Assembly (NCBI GenBank): GCA_021234155.1
Contig: JAJEKV010000010.1
Location: forward strand, 15,694,275 to 15,758,274
Direction: 5' to 3'
Source of the DNA: Isoetes taiwanensis
Lineage: Eukaryota; Streptophyta; Lycopodiopsida; Isoetales; Isoetaceae
DNA: 64,000 bases
This document shows, piece after piece, positions 47,050 to 58,400 of the stretch. How positions within the stretch are numbered: the stretch's first letter is position 1; the number at the start of each line of letters is the position of its first letter. The notes beneath the pieces were generated by a model that ran no database searches, was not told the DNA's origin, and was given only the letters and a program-made list of their open reading frames with translations. A program made the position numbers and the translations under genes.

Positions 47050-47916
47050 TTAGCATGCTAATAACCGTGTTGAAGAGATATAACGTTTTGACCCCCGGGA
47101 CCATCCACATTTTTTGGGTTGGTCCTTCAATTGCAAGGAGTGGTATATTTCCTTGAGGCGAGTCAATCTTGCATATCGCTCATCGCCTTTAGCCTTTTCA
47201 AAGGCTACATCGAATGTTTGATTAATGGGTGCATCATGGTACCGGGATATTCTTGGCTCTGGAAGTTGCATTGACTGGCAATTCGTCCCGTTTGCAAGGA
47301 AGATTTCATTTATGCATAACAACGTTGCATTGTATGCATCTTCCTCCTCGGCATGTCCGCGGGCATAATCTCTCGCTAAATGGCGCTTGAACTTGTCCCA
47401 CGTGTTAAATGGATCGAGGGAGGGCCATATATGCGCATGAAGGCTAATGTTTGTCGCAATTGAGCGTGCATTTAAAAGCCGCTGGCGCATCATCAGCCGT
47501 TCTTTCCCATTCTCGCGTCATCCGCTAACCAAGTTCCAAGTTCCTTTGCTGTCTCATGAAATGTATTGCATTGTTTCCCGTTGACATTTTTCATATCCTC
47601 GAAGCTAGTGATGCCTTTTCTATGTAGCAGCAATAAGCGCAAGTAATACCGTTCCATGTCTTTTGGGCTGACATTATACATCCTTGAAATTAATTTGTAC
47701 TTGCCTTCCCTTATCTTCCAGATGCCTTGGCTTTTTATAAAAGTATAATGATGGGGGATTTCTGGATATATATATTGTCGGGCAGCGGCATCAACTTTAT
47801 TTAGCTCGAACCAAGCAGTGAGCATCGTATGTTTTGTTGCAGCACGTTCCAAAGCAATCCGTTCTTGACCTTCCTCATAATATACGATTTGCTTGTTGGG
47901 CAAATGGACAGGCAAT
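47050..47916 (-). pseudogene. Helitron exon 3: linker to helicase
   Basis: LPVHLPNKQIVYYEEGQE, WFELNK and YYLRLLLLHRKG are standard Helitron linker wording. Frame shifts occur near 47490-47470, after which PFNTWDKFKRHLARDY and INEIFLANG follow. The reading stops at 47050. Confidence 0.85.
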
Positions 47917-48049
47917 CTGCTCATAATATGACAATAGTTAGTATTAATAAAATATAGTGTGGGTTCCAAATGGGCAAATGGACAGCCAATTTGCTCATAT
48001 GACAATACTTAGTATCAATAAAGTATAATGTGGCTTTCAAATTAACAAC
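47917..48049 (-). other. Helitron intron 2 (133 bp) with duplicated acceptor
   Basis: The 3' part of the intron and the first exon bases occur twice in tandem. The upstream copy reads GAGCAAATTGG, having lost the AG; the downstream one GAGCAG|ATTGCC is the usable acceptor. Confidence 0.75.
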
Positions 48050-48565
48050 CTGTGCACAGTGTGGGATGTGTCGTGCATTTTGTAACCAAATGTCCTCCAC
48101 ATTGCTTCTGGTGCAGAGATATATCTTGTATCAAGAAATTCTTGTATCTCGTCCCAATTATATGTGGCTTGCATATCCGTGGTTCGGATGTCTTTGTTAA
48201 TGCAATCCTTGCTCGATCGTGACCTTTATGGATGTACTTAAAAATGTACTTTATGCTTGCAATGCTGAAACACTGCTCCACATTTATATGGCAAGCATAC
48301 TTCTTTAAGAGATAGGCATTATACGGAACAACCATGCTGTTGTCTATCATTCTATTCCCTTGCTCGTATTGAATGCCAGGACGTCTTCTATATTCTGGGT
48401 ATCCATTTTCTTTGATTGAGGTGTTTTCAGCAAATGCTTTTGGAAAACCTTTAGAACACTCCATTGTTCCAGTCTTTTCATTCAGTTTCATGCACCGTGA
48501 GGTGCAAGGTCCATGCACCATGCATTTCTTTACAATTTCATGTAATTCAGGGTCTTCCAGTGGGT
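48050..48565 (-). pseudogene. Helitron exon 2: Rep Y motif
   Basis: Carries CMVHGPC, CSKGFPKAF, GYPEYRRRPG, VVPYNAYLLKKY and the catalytic-tyrosine region IKYIFKYIHKGHDRA. Near 48160 a one-base shift moves the reading from IIGTRYKNF to YNWDEIQEFLDTRYIS, which continues to HDTSHTVH and the donor at 48049. Confidence 0.88.
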
Positions 48566-48645
48566 CTGGTATATAAATAGAAAAATAATACGGACTTTAC
48601 TTACATTACTGTATCAAAATTGAAATAACAATATGATGTACATAC
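48566..48645 (-). other. Helitron intron 1 (80 bp)
   Basis: GTATGT...ACCAG on the minus strand. Splicing gives SAEIP-D-PLEDPELHEIV, matching the usual Rep sequence order. Confidence 0.85.
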
Positions 48646-50725
48646 CTGGTATTTCAGCACTCGTGATCCTGTCAATCTCATCGCTATCCCGTATTTTATC
48701 TGCTTGTTCCATTATTAATATACAGTGCGGCAGGCCCCGCTTTTGGTATTCAATCGTATATGAGTAGGCTTTAACTTTTCCAAAAATATCTCTTTCTAAG
48801 ATATCATGGAAGATTGCCATTAGTTGGTATACACGGGCAACCACGTCGGGTCTATCCTCTGGTGATTGGCCTACTTCTAAGTTATCTGTGATTTCTGGCC
48901 AATTTGTATTGCATGTACATGTAACGAATAGGTCTGGCTTCCCAAATCTCCTTACCAATGCCATCGAATCTTGATAGTTTTGTTGCATGGCACGTGCACC
49001 ACCAATAAACGACGATGGCAAGATAACCAAACGTCCAGATGCCAATCCTTGAGCCTCTGCTTCATGGTTCACATAATCAATCAGGCCCTCATACATTTCG
49101 GCTCGGAAGTTTTTTTGATTCAGGCGATAAAAATTCAGGGTATTGGCCTCCATTCTTGCATAGGCATCAACTATAAATTGTTGTGTCAGTCTGCCGCCGC
49201 TCAACAAAGGATTGAACTCAAACCTAAGGGTGCTGTTAGGTTCTGCATTCCTTCGCGTGCTTAGTCTATACAAATAGTATTGCAGCATGGACACATTTTG
49301 TCTCGACCGGCTCGATGAAGCAGTTGCTTGGTTTCTCATATTCATTTGCCATCCCTTGTCACCAGACGGTATTAGCAATGGGTAAGTAAGGGCATCTATG
49401 TACGGGTCGGTAATGGCAATATTTCTGAGCCCGCCGCCTTTTTGATGGATGCATATGTCCCTATTAAAAGGCGGCTCCCCATCTGGATTTACAAATATCA
49501 CAGCAACCTCATTGGCATATGCAGGGTTGTATCTTCGCAAATCTAGCCCTGTTCTATCATCACTGAAGTACATTCTTACTTCCGCATGTTCATTTAGCTG
49601 CCGTGCATTTTCCTCTACCTCGTGCATCATATGCAAGGCCTGTGCAAATGGGTTTATGCTCCTTATTTCTAAGTCAAGTTGCCTCATAAGATCCATGTCA
49701 CATTCTGCATTGTGCACATTTTGTGCACGTTCCATGTTTGCATACTCCATATCTAAAATGTATAGTTGGGCATATCGCGGTGATACATTATCATCAGGAT
49801 GAGCAGGCCCAGATCTATGGTAGACTTGGCCATGGATCTTAAAGCAATATGGGCCTGGTCTATTGAATTGTTGTATGTCTGCTCCGAATGATACAAATGC
49901 TAATGCATTATTGTAAATTCTGATATGTGATTTGAATTCCTTACTTTTTGGGTGATCTCCAATTAATAAGTGGTATAATAACGGAGGCATTGGCGTCAAA
50001 GGAGGGGGACTAACTTTGCCGTTAAAGCAACACTTCGTATCATCATGTTTAAATGTTAATGCATGACAATACTCGCATTCCCGGTCCAGTTCTCCACAGT
50101 GATGAGCCTCAACGTGCATTGAATAATTACTCCGAGCTATTCTGTAAGTTGAAGGATTATCTCGGTTTGCACGTCTTCGTTGAGCCTCTACAGCTAGCCT
50201 CTCAATATGTTCCTCTTCTGTCTCCCCTTGCTGGGCTAGGAGCCTACTTGCAGCTCTTTCCCTCGGGTGGCGCCAACTGGCAAAGCTCCGCATCCGTCTC
50301 TCTCCTGGCGCTGACCAACACCTCTTTCCTCTGCTGGTGAGTAAAGACGCCCGTGATCCGTCTCTCGCGCTGAACGCTATTTGCTCTTTCCTCTTTTTGG
50401 CGCTTGGCAATTCAAAGACGCTCGCATCCGCTCCGGGCCATTGAACCCGCCATGGCTACTTCCTGATGATGAGCCAACTGGCAAACACTCTGTTTCTCTC
50501 CCTACTCTTTATTTGTGCTCTTCTGTTTCTCTGATATTCGGCAGCTCTATCCAGCCTTGTTTGTCGCTCCTCTGGTGTTTCTGTCGCGAGAAGTCGTTGT
50601 CTTCTGTTTTGGTACCTTTCCCTATCTCGGACGCGTCTAGCTTCTTTCTCCTCTAATGTCTCCTCCCTTTGTCTGCGCGGCATTGTTCTATTTTCCTTTT
50701 TTTCTATTAACGATTTATTCTGCAC
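48646..50725 (-). pseudogene. Helitron exon 1: N-terminus and Rep core
   Basis: Starts MQNKSLIEKK (50725) or MPRRQREETL (50683), followed by Arg/Glu-rich repeats of the ETPEERQTRLDRAAEYQRNR kind. A stop at 50456-50458 lies in a partly duplicated stretch (FASW occurs twice, about 200 bp apart). The same frame reopens at 50410 (598 codons). Then CEYCHALTFKHD, the Helitron_like_N block (ILPSSFIGGARAM, VRRFGKPDLFVTCTCNTNWPE) and EYQKRGLPHCILIME. The expected HUH pattern is His-X-His; here Cys-Ile follows the first His (48725-48727) and one residue is missing. The exon ends at an AG|GTATGT donor. Confidence 0.9.
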
Positions 50726-50775
50726 AAACAGTATATAGAAGCACGGTTAGAATAATGACTTTGCAATATGTGATG

Positions 50776-51560
50776 ATGGAATTTTTCTCAATGGAGTATT
50801 CTAGAACAATCCATTTTCAATGTTCACAAAGTTCCACAAAAATTGCTATTTTTAGACTGGGGTTTGTTTTGAGTGTTTGCAAACTTCCATAAAACTTTAC
50901 ATCTTTACATTCTAGCACATTCCATTTTTACAACATTCTATTTTGGATGTTTGTAAACTTTTACAAAACTTTCTATTTTTAGATTAAGGTGCCTTTTCAA
51001 GAGCATCTGGAACATTCTAGGACATTCTATTATAAGTTCTTGTAAACTTTCAAAAAACTTTCTATTTTTAGACTTGGTACTTTCTATTTTTAGACTGGTG
51101 CTTACCCATGAGCAGCTGGAACACTTTAGAACATTCTATTTTGAGCATTTACAAAGTTTAAAAAACTTTCTATTTTTAGACATCTTAGAAGATTCTAGGA
51201 CATTCTAGGACATTCTAGAATATTATAGAATATTCCAGAGCTGTCTAGAACATTCTAGAGCATCCTTGTATTGTTTGTAAAGTTCTACAAAAGTTTCTAT
51301 TTTTAGACCGAGGTGCTTGTCCAGGAGCACCTAGAACATTCTAGAACATTCTATTGCGAGTTCCTACAAAGTTTTAGAAAACTTTCTATTTTTAGACTAT
51401 GGAATCTTCTGTTTTTAGACTGGTGCTTATACGTGGAACTTTCTATTTTTAGACATTCTAAAAGATTCCAAGAGATTCCATGAAGTTTCTAGGAGATTCC
51501 AGGGCTATCTAGGATATCCTAGAGCATCCTTGAATTATTTGGCACCCGCCCTTAAATTAT
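50776..51560 (+). repeat. ~89-bp HSE-bearing tandem repeats, block 4, upstream of the Helitron gene
   Basis: Degenerate units with TTCTAGAA and GAACATTC clusters (51001-51035, 51115-51140, 51180-51260, 51330-51350). They start about 50 bp upstream of the Rep gene's first ATG (minus-strand gene), so they occupy its promoter position. A TATA-like CTATATACTG on the minus strand lies at 50732-50741. Confidence 0.75.
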
Positions 51561-52430
51561 TAAATGAAAATTTCTATTTTTAGAGTGAGCTGCTTACCTG
51601 TGGTGTCGAGAAGCTTCAACGCTGACGTTAAGTTGAAATGTGCATTTTCATAGCAATTGCTTCTTTATATACTGGAAAAAGGGTCTCTTTTTACTATGAA
51701 TGCATGTGGGATATATGTGCAAACCCTAAATGCATGCCCCATTATATAGTAGAAAAAGGCGCTCTTTTCTGCAAGAATGCATGTGGGATATATGTGCAAC
51801 ATGTTTAAATCAACCACCCTTAACTATATTTGCACCTTGGAATTTATTAATGAATCAACACTTGGTCTAGTGGTAAGAATGCTATTTTTTGTTCCAAATG
51901 TGGTCAAAACCTTTCTAATTAAAAAACATAAAAAAAAAAATTCTAGGGAGGTTCTAGAAGATTCGAAAGGTTATTAGAACATCCTAGCCCTAGAACATAA
52001 AATTATGAGTTCTTGAGAATTGTTTATAAAGTTCCACAAAACTTTCTATTTTTAGGCATTCTAAAAGATCCCAAGAGATTCCATGAAGTTTCTAGGACAT
52101 TCCAAAGCTATCTAGCATATCCTAGAGTATCCTTGAATTATTTGGCACTCGCCCTTAAATTATTAAATGAAAACTTCTATTTTCAGAATGAGGTGCTTCT
52201 CCTTGTCTCCTTCTCTCTCTCCCTTCAACTCTAACTCTAAATTGAAATGTGCATTTTCATAGCAATTGCTTCTTTATATACTCGAAAAAGGGTCTGTTTT
52301 TACTATGAATGCATGTGGGATATTTGCCCAAACCCTAAATGCATGCCCCATTATATAGTAGAAAAAGACGCTCTTTTCTGCAAGAATGCATGTGGGATAT
52401 ATGTGCAAGATGTTTAAATCAACCACCCCT
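51561..52430 (+). repeat. pair of ~300-bp direct repeats
   Basis: Segments 51545-51835 and 52135-52430 match closely (TTCTTTATATACT at 51661 and 52270, 609 bp apart). Each holds two hairpin-forming ends (GAAAAAGGG...CTTTTT; AGAAAAAGGCGCTCTTTTCT), which resemble decayed Helitron 3' ends but have no CTAG. A diverged tRNA-like module A (box A at 51863, no clear box B) lies between them. Confidence 0.7.
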
Positions 52431-52548
52431 TCTCTCTCTCTCCTCTCTCTCCATCTTTTCTATCTCCTCCTCTCTCTCTCCTCCCTCTTCTCTCTCCTCT
52501 CTCCTCTCTCTCTCCATCTCTCTCTCCCCCTCTGTTTTCCCTTTTGGT
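52427..52548 (+). repeat. CT-rich tract 10
   Basis: Short pyrimidine tract. Confidence 0.9.
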
Positions 52549-52559
52549 TGTAAACATTC

Positions 52560-52720
52560 TGAAGGTTCTAGGAATAAACCTTGCATATATCACAAAACAA
52601 TGTTGAAATCATCACATTCTTCAAGGGGAACTAATGCTTGCCCTAGTGGTTGAGATTGAGGGTTGGGGTGCACGACCTGGGCTCAAATCTTCTTCCCAAA
52701 GACTTTCCAACATCAAAGCT
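52560..52720 (+). repeat. tRNA-like module B, copy 4
   Basis: Box-A-like TTGCCCTAGTGGTTGAG, weakened box B GGGCTCAAATC. Confidence 0.6.
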
Positions 52721-52749
52721 TTTAATTCAAAGGGAATTTCCATTCTTGG

Positions 52750-52950
52750 CCTTAACTAAGCATGGACTTCCTATTCTTTCTTGCTGGTTGGTCTAGTGGT
52801 AGGGTGGGGGTTTGGGGCAATGTCGGGGTTCAAGTAAAGGTGGTAAACCAAAAAAATTTTGTCCACCAAACTTGGGAGCTTTTGAAAGGCCAAGGCCCAT
52901 CGAGATCTCTCTCGTGGGCGCCTCCTTATCCCTTGGGGTGTAGTACTCTC
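52750..52950 (+). repeat. tRNA-like module A, copy 11
   Basis: Box A at 52789, box B GGTTCAAGTAA. Confidence 0.65.
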
Positions 52951-52956
52951 CTGAAT

Positions 52957-54768
52957 CTATTCTCTCCCTCTCTCTATATCCTATCTCTCTCCTCTCTCTA
53001 TCTCCTGTCTCTCTCTCTCTATTTCTCCTCTCTCTCTACCTTTCTCTCTCTTTTCTATTTTCTCTCTCTCATCTCTCTTCTTTCCCCTCTCTCCTCTCTC
53101 TCTCCCCTCTCTTTCTCTCTTCTCTCTCCTCCTCCTCTCTTTCTCTCCCCTCTCTAGAAAGGTTCTCTATTCTATCTCTCCTCTCTCTTATTTGTCTCTC
53201 CTCCTCCTTGCTCTCTCTCTCCTCTCTCTTCCATCCTTCTTCTCTCTCTTCTCTCTCCTCCCATGCTCCCTTCTCTCTCTGTCTCTCTCTCTATCTTTCT
53301 CTCTCCTCTCCTGTTTCTCTCTCTCTCTTCTCTCTTCTCTCCTTCAGGAACTCTCTTCTCTTTCCTCTCTCTCTCATGGTCTCTTCTTTCCCCTCTCTCC
53401 CCCTCTCTCTTCCCTCTTCCTTTCTCTCTTCTCTCTCCTCTCTCTTGCCTCTTTTCCCTCTCCTCTCTTCTTCTCTCTCTCTCCTCTCTCTCTTCTCCCC
53501 TCCTCTCCTCTCTTCTCCTCTCTCCTCTCTCCTCTCTATCCTCCTCCTCTCTCTTTTCTTATCTCTCTCTCTCTCTCTCCTATCTCTCCTCTCTCTCCTT
53601 TTCTCCTCTCTCTCTCCTCTCTCCTCTGCTCCTCTCTCCTCTCACCTATCTCTCTCCTCTCTCTCTATTTCTCCCCTCTCTCTATCTCCCTATCTCTATC
53701 TCTCTCTCTCTCCTATCTCTCTCCTCTCTCTCTACCTTTCTCCCCTCTCTCTCTACCTTTCTCTCTCTTTTCTATTTTTCTCTCCTTTCTCTCTCCTATC
53801 TCTCTCCTCTCTCTCCTTTCTCTCTCTCCTTCTTCCTCTCTCTCCCTCTCTCTCCTCTCTCCTCTCTCTCTCTCTCTCCTCTCTCTCTTCTCTCTATTTC
53901 TCCCCTCTCTGTCTCCCTCTGTCTCTATTCTCTCTGCTTTCTCTTCTTCGTCTTTCCTCTCTCTTGCTCTCTCTCCTCTCTCTTCATCCTTCTTCTCTCT
54001 CTTCTCTCTTCTCCCATGCTCCTTCTCTCTCTCTCTCTCTTTCTTTCTCTGTTTTTCTCTCTCTCTCTCTCTTCTCTCTCTCTTCCCTCTCTCTTCTCTC
54101 CTCTCTCTCCTCTCTCACTCATCTCTCTTCTTTCCTCTCTCCCTCTCTCTTCCCTCCTCCTTTCTCTCTTCTCTCTCTCCTCTCTTCCCTCCTCTCCTCT
54201 CTTCTCTCTCTCCCTCTCTCCTCTCTCCCTCCTCCCTCTCCTCTCTTCTCCCCTCCCTCCTCTCTCCTCTCTCTCTCTTTCTCTCTCTCTCTCTATCTCC
54301 CTCTCTCCTCTCTCTCCTCTCTCTCTCTCTCTCCTCTCTCTTTCTCTATCTTTCTCTCCTCTCTCTCTATTTCTCCCCTCTCTCTCTCTTTCTCTCTCAT
54401 TTCTATTTCTCTCTCTCCTCTCTCTCTCCTCTCTCCTCTCCCTCTCTCTCTACCTTTCTCTCTCTTTTCTATTTCTCTCTCTCCTCTCTCTCTCTCCTCT
54501 CCTCTCTCCTCTCTCCCTCTCTCTCTCCTCTCTCCTCTCCTCTCTCCTCTCACCTCTCCTCTCTTCTCTCTCTCCTCTCTCTCTCTATCTCTCTATTTCT
54601 CCCCTCTCTATCTCCTATCTCTCTCTCTCTCTCTCCTATTTCTCTCCTCTCTCTCTATTTCTCCTCTCTCTCTACCTTTCTCTCTTTTCTATTTCTCTCT
54701 CTCCCTCTTCTCTTTCCTGTTCTCTCTCCTTCTCTCTCCTCTCTCCTCCTCCTCTCTTCTCTCTCTAG
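52957..54768 (+). repeat. CT-rich tract 11
   Basis: 1.8 kb. Landmark CCATGCTCC at 53261 and 54013 (752 bp apart), the same higher-order unit as tract 1. Confidence 0.95.
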
Positions 54769-54771
54769 CTT

Positions 54772-54799
54772 CATTCTAGAACATTCTAGAAGGTTCTAG
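54772..54799 (+). promoter_or_regulatory. heat-shock-element cluster (head 5)
   Basis: Five perfect alternating pentamers, as in head 1. Confidence 0.55.
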
Positions 54800-54844
54800 G
54801 ATCATCAAGGCTTTTAATTAACCAAAGGAATTTTCATTACCCCG

Positions 54845-55106
54845 GCCTTAAGTAAGTATGGACTTCCTATTTTTTTCAAGAAAAGGCTGGTTGGTCTAGT
54901 GGTAGGATGGGGGGTTTGGGGGGCAATGTCCGGGGTTCAAGTCCTGGTAGTAAACCAAAAAATTTTGTCCACCAAACTTGGAGCTTTTGAGGCAAAGGCC
55001 TGGGGCCAAGGTCGAGCCCGTGGCGCATCCTCCATGTCCGGATGGGCGTGGACTCTGAGACTCACTCACTCACTCCCTTACGGGGCTATTCTTTTATTAT
55101 AATAGA
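54845..55106 (+). repeat. tRNA-like module A, copy 12, ending in a GA terminus
   Basis: Box A at 54892, box B GGTTCAAGTCC. Ends TTTATTATAATAGA directly before CTAG. Confidence 0.7.
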
Positions 55107-55210
55107 CTAGAAAAGGGCGGCCAGTAGGGCCTTTCACCCCCAACTCCTTTCTCGGCTCGGCCGGAAAGCCTCCGGCCCCTCGCCTTCAGTTTAGGCCCAC
55201 CCATGTGCCT
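55107..55210 (-). repeat. Helitron-type 3' end, unit 6
   Basis: CTAG after GA; stem AAAGG...CCTTT, then a GC-rich patch. Confidence 0.6.
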
Positions 55211-58033
55211 ATCCCTATCTCTTCCCTCTTTTCTCTCTCCTCTCTCTCGCCTCATCTCCCTTTCTCTCTCTCTCTTTTCTCTTCTCTCTATCCCTCTCTG
55301 TGGTGTCTCTCTTCTCTCTGTCTCCTCTCTCTTCTTTACTGTCTCATCTCTTCTCTCTTGTCCTCTCTCCTCTCTTTCTCCCTCCTCATCTTCTCTTCTC
55401 TTTGTCTTTACCCTCTCCCTCTCTCCCTCTTTCCCTCTCTCTCCTCTCTCTCTCTATTTCTCTCTCTCTCCCTCTGTCTCTATTCTCTCTCCTCTCTCTC
55501 TTCTTTGTCTCCTCTCTCCTTGCTCTCTCTCTCCTCTCTCTTCCATCCTTCTTCTCTCTCTTCTCTCTCCTCCCATGCTCCCTTCTCTCTCTCTCTATCT
55601 TTCTCTCCTCTGTGTTTCTCTCTCTCTCTCTCTCTTCTCTCCTCTTCCCTCTCTCTTTCTCTCTCTCTCTCCTTTCTCTCTCTCTCTCCTCATCTCTCTT
55701 CTTTTCCCTCTCTCTCCCCTCTCTCTTCCCTCTTCCCTTTTCTCTCTTCTCTCTCCTCTCTCTTCCCTCTTCCCTCCCTCTTCTCTCTTCTCTCTCTCTC
55801 TCCCCTCTCCTCCTCTCCTCTCTTCTCTCTCTCTCCCCTCTCTCTCTCCCTATCTCTCTCCTCTCTTTCTATTTCTCCCCTCTCTATCTCCTATCTCTCT
55901 CCTCTCTCTATCTCCTATTTCTCTATCTCCTATTTCTCTCCTCTCTCTCTATTTCTCCCCTCTCTCTCTACCTTTCTCTCTCTTTTCTATTTCTCTCTCT
56001 CATCTCTCTTCTTTCCCCCCTCTCTCTCCTCTCTCTTCCCTCTTTCTTCTCTCTCTTCTCTCTCCTCCCTCCTCTCTTTCTCTCTCCTCTCTCTTTGTTT
56101 CTCTCTCTCTTCTCTCTCTCCCCTCTCCCTCTGTCTCTATTCTCTCTCCTCTCTCTTATTTGTCTCTCCTCTCTCCTTGCTCTCTCTCTCCTCTCTCTTC
56201 CATCCTTCTTCTCTCTCTTCTCTCTCCTCCCATGCTCCCTTCTCTCTCTCTATCTTTCTCTCTCCTCTCTATTTCTCTCTCTCTCTTCTCTCTTCTCTCC
56301 CTCTTCCCTCTCTCTTCTCTCTACTCTCTCTCTCATCTCTCTTCTTTCCCCTCTCTCTCCCCTCTCTCTTCCCTCTTCCCTTTCTCTCTTCTTTCTCCTC
56401 CCTCTTCCCTCCCCTCCTCTCTTCTCTCTCTCCTCTCTCCTCTTTCTCTCTCCCCTCCTCCCTCTCTTCTCTCTCTCCTCTCTCCTCTCCTCCTCTCTCT
56501 CTCTCCCTCCTCTCTCCTCTCTCTCTCCTCTCTCTCTCCTCCCTCCTCCTCCTCTCCTCTCTCTCTCTCCTCTCTCCTTTTCCTATCTCTCTCCTCTCTC
56601 TCTCCCTCTCTCTCCTCTCTCTCCCTCCCTCTCTCCTCTCTCTCCTCTCTCCTCCTCCTCTCCTCTCTCTCTCCTATCTCTCTCCTCTCTTTCTATTTCT
56701 CCCCTGAGGCATCTCCTATCTCTCTCCTCTCTCTATCTCCCTGTTTTCTCTCCTCTCTCCTATTTCTCCCTCTCTCTCTACCTTTCTCTCTCTCTTTCTA
56801 TTTCTCTCTCTCCTCTCCTCTCTATCTCTCTCTCCTCTCTCTCTCTCTCCTCTATCTCTCTCATGCTCTCTCCTCTCTCCTCTCTCTCCCTCTCTCTCTC
56901 TCTCTCTTCTCCCTCTCTCTCCCTCTGTCTCCATTCTCTCTCTTTCTCTTCTCTTTCCTCTCTCCTTGCTCTCTCTCCTCTCTCTTCCATCCTTCTTCTC
57001 TCTCTTCTCTCTCCTCATTCCTTCTCTCCTCTCTCTTCTTTCTCTCTCTTCTTCTCTCTCTCTCTTCTCTCCCTCTTTGGAGCATTCCTCCCTCTCTGGG
57101 ATCTCTTCTTTTCCCCTCTCTCTCCCCCTCTCTTCCCTCTTCCCTTTCTCTCTCCCTCTTCTCTCTCCTCTCTCTCTCCTCTCTCTCTCCTCCTCTCTCT
57201 CCTCTCTCTCTCTCCTCTCTCTCTCTCCTCTCTTCTCTCTCCTCTCTCTCCTATCTCTCCTCTCGAACATTCTCCTCTCTCTATCTTTGAACATTCTCTC
57301 TCCTCTCTCTTCTTCTCTTTCCTCTGAAACTTTTCTCTCTCTCTTCTCTTCCATCCTTCTCCTCTCTCTTCTCTCTCCTCCCATTCTCCCTTCTCTCTCT
57401 CTCTATCTTTCTCTCTTTTTCTCTCTCTCTATTCTCCCTCTCTCTTCTCTCTATCTCTCTCTCCTCTCTCCTCATCTCTTCTTTCCCTCTCTCCCCTCTC
57501 TCTTCCCTCTTCCCTTTCTCTCTTCTCTCTTCTCTCTCCTCTCTCTTCCTCCCTCTCCTCTTCTCTCTCTCCCCTCTCTCCTCTCTCTCTCCTCCTCTCC
57601 TCTCTTCTCTCTCTCCCCTCTCTCTCTCTCCTCCTCTCTCTCTCCTATCTCTTTCCTCTCTCTCTCTATTTCTCCCCTCTCTCTATCTCCTATCTCTCTC
57701 CTCTCTCTATCTCCTATCTCTCTATCTCCTATTTCTCTCCTCTCTCTCTGTTCCCTCTCTCTACCCTTTCTCTCTCTTTTCTCTTTTTCTCTCCTCTCTC
57801 CTCTCTCCTCTCTCCTCTCTCCTCTCCTCTCTCCTCTCACCTCTCTCCTCTCTCCTCTCTCTCCTCTCTCTCTCCTATCTCTCTATTTCTCCCCTCTCTA
57901 TCTCCTCTCTATCTCCTATTTCTCTATCTCCTATTTCTCTCCTCTCTCTCTATTTCTCCCCTCTCTCTCTACCTTTCTCTCTCTTTTCTATTTCTCTCTC
58001 TCCCTCTTCTCCCTCCTCTCTCTTCTCTCTCTA
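55211..58033 (+). repeat. CT-rich tract 12 (2.8 kb)
   Basis: The longest tract. Landmark CCATGCTCC at 55572 and 56229 (657 bp apart). Its first 1.2 kb follows tract 1 closely (same order of CTTTGT, CCATCC and CATGCTCCC landmarks). Confidence 0.95.
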
Positions 58034-58039
58034 GCTTCA

Positions 58040-58066
58040 TTCTAGAACATTCTAGAAGGTTCTAGG
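58040..58066 (+). promoter_or_regulatory. heat-shock-element cluster (head 6)
   Basis: Five perfect alternating pentamers, as in head 1. Confidence 0.55.
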
Positions 58067-58109
58067 ATCATCAAGGCTTTTAATTAACCAAAGGAATTTC
58101 TATTGTCCC

Positions 58110-58400
58110 AGCCTTAACTAAGCATGGACTTCTTATTATTTTAAGAAAAGACTGGTTGGTCTAGTGGTAAGGGTGGGGGGTTTGGGGGGCAATGTCCAGG
58201 GTTCAAGTCTGTGGTAAACCAAAAAAATTTTGTCCACCAAACTTGGGAGCTTTTGAGAGGCCAAGGGCCACGGACGACCGAGATCAAGCCACGTGGCGCC
58301 TCCTTATCCGTCGATGGGGGCTTTTGAGAGGCCAAGGGCCACGGACGACCGAGATCAAGCCACGTGGCGCCTCCTTATCCGTCGATGGGGTGTGAAATAC
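58110..58400 (+). repeat. tRNA-like module A, copy 13, with 71-bp tandem duplication
   Basis: Box A at 58157, box B GGTTCAAGTC. The segment GCTTTTGAGAGGCC...GATGGGG is repeated perfectly (about 58249-58319 and 58320-58390), each copy with CCACGTGG. Confidence 0.75.

Larger units (their letters stand above)
45827..50725 (-). pseudogene. Helitron Rep/helicase gene, decayed, with two introns
   Basis: Helitron transposases join a HUH-type replication initiator (Rep) to a PIF1-like helicase. From right to left: basic N-terminus, Helitron_like_N region, Rep motifs, Y motif, then helicase remnants ending at TAA 45827 (TPNVVYKEALI). Breaks: an in-frame stop at 50456, second His of HUH missing, frameshifts near 48160 and 47480, stop at 47050 and heavy decay with a deletion of the Walker A region to the left. 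Introns 48566-48645 and 47917-48049 have GT..AG ends and join in frame. It is the only coding sequence in the array and shares its strand. It cannot encode an active protein as written. Confidence 0.9.
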
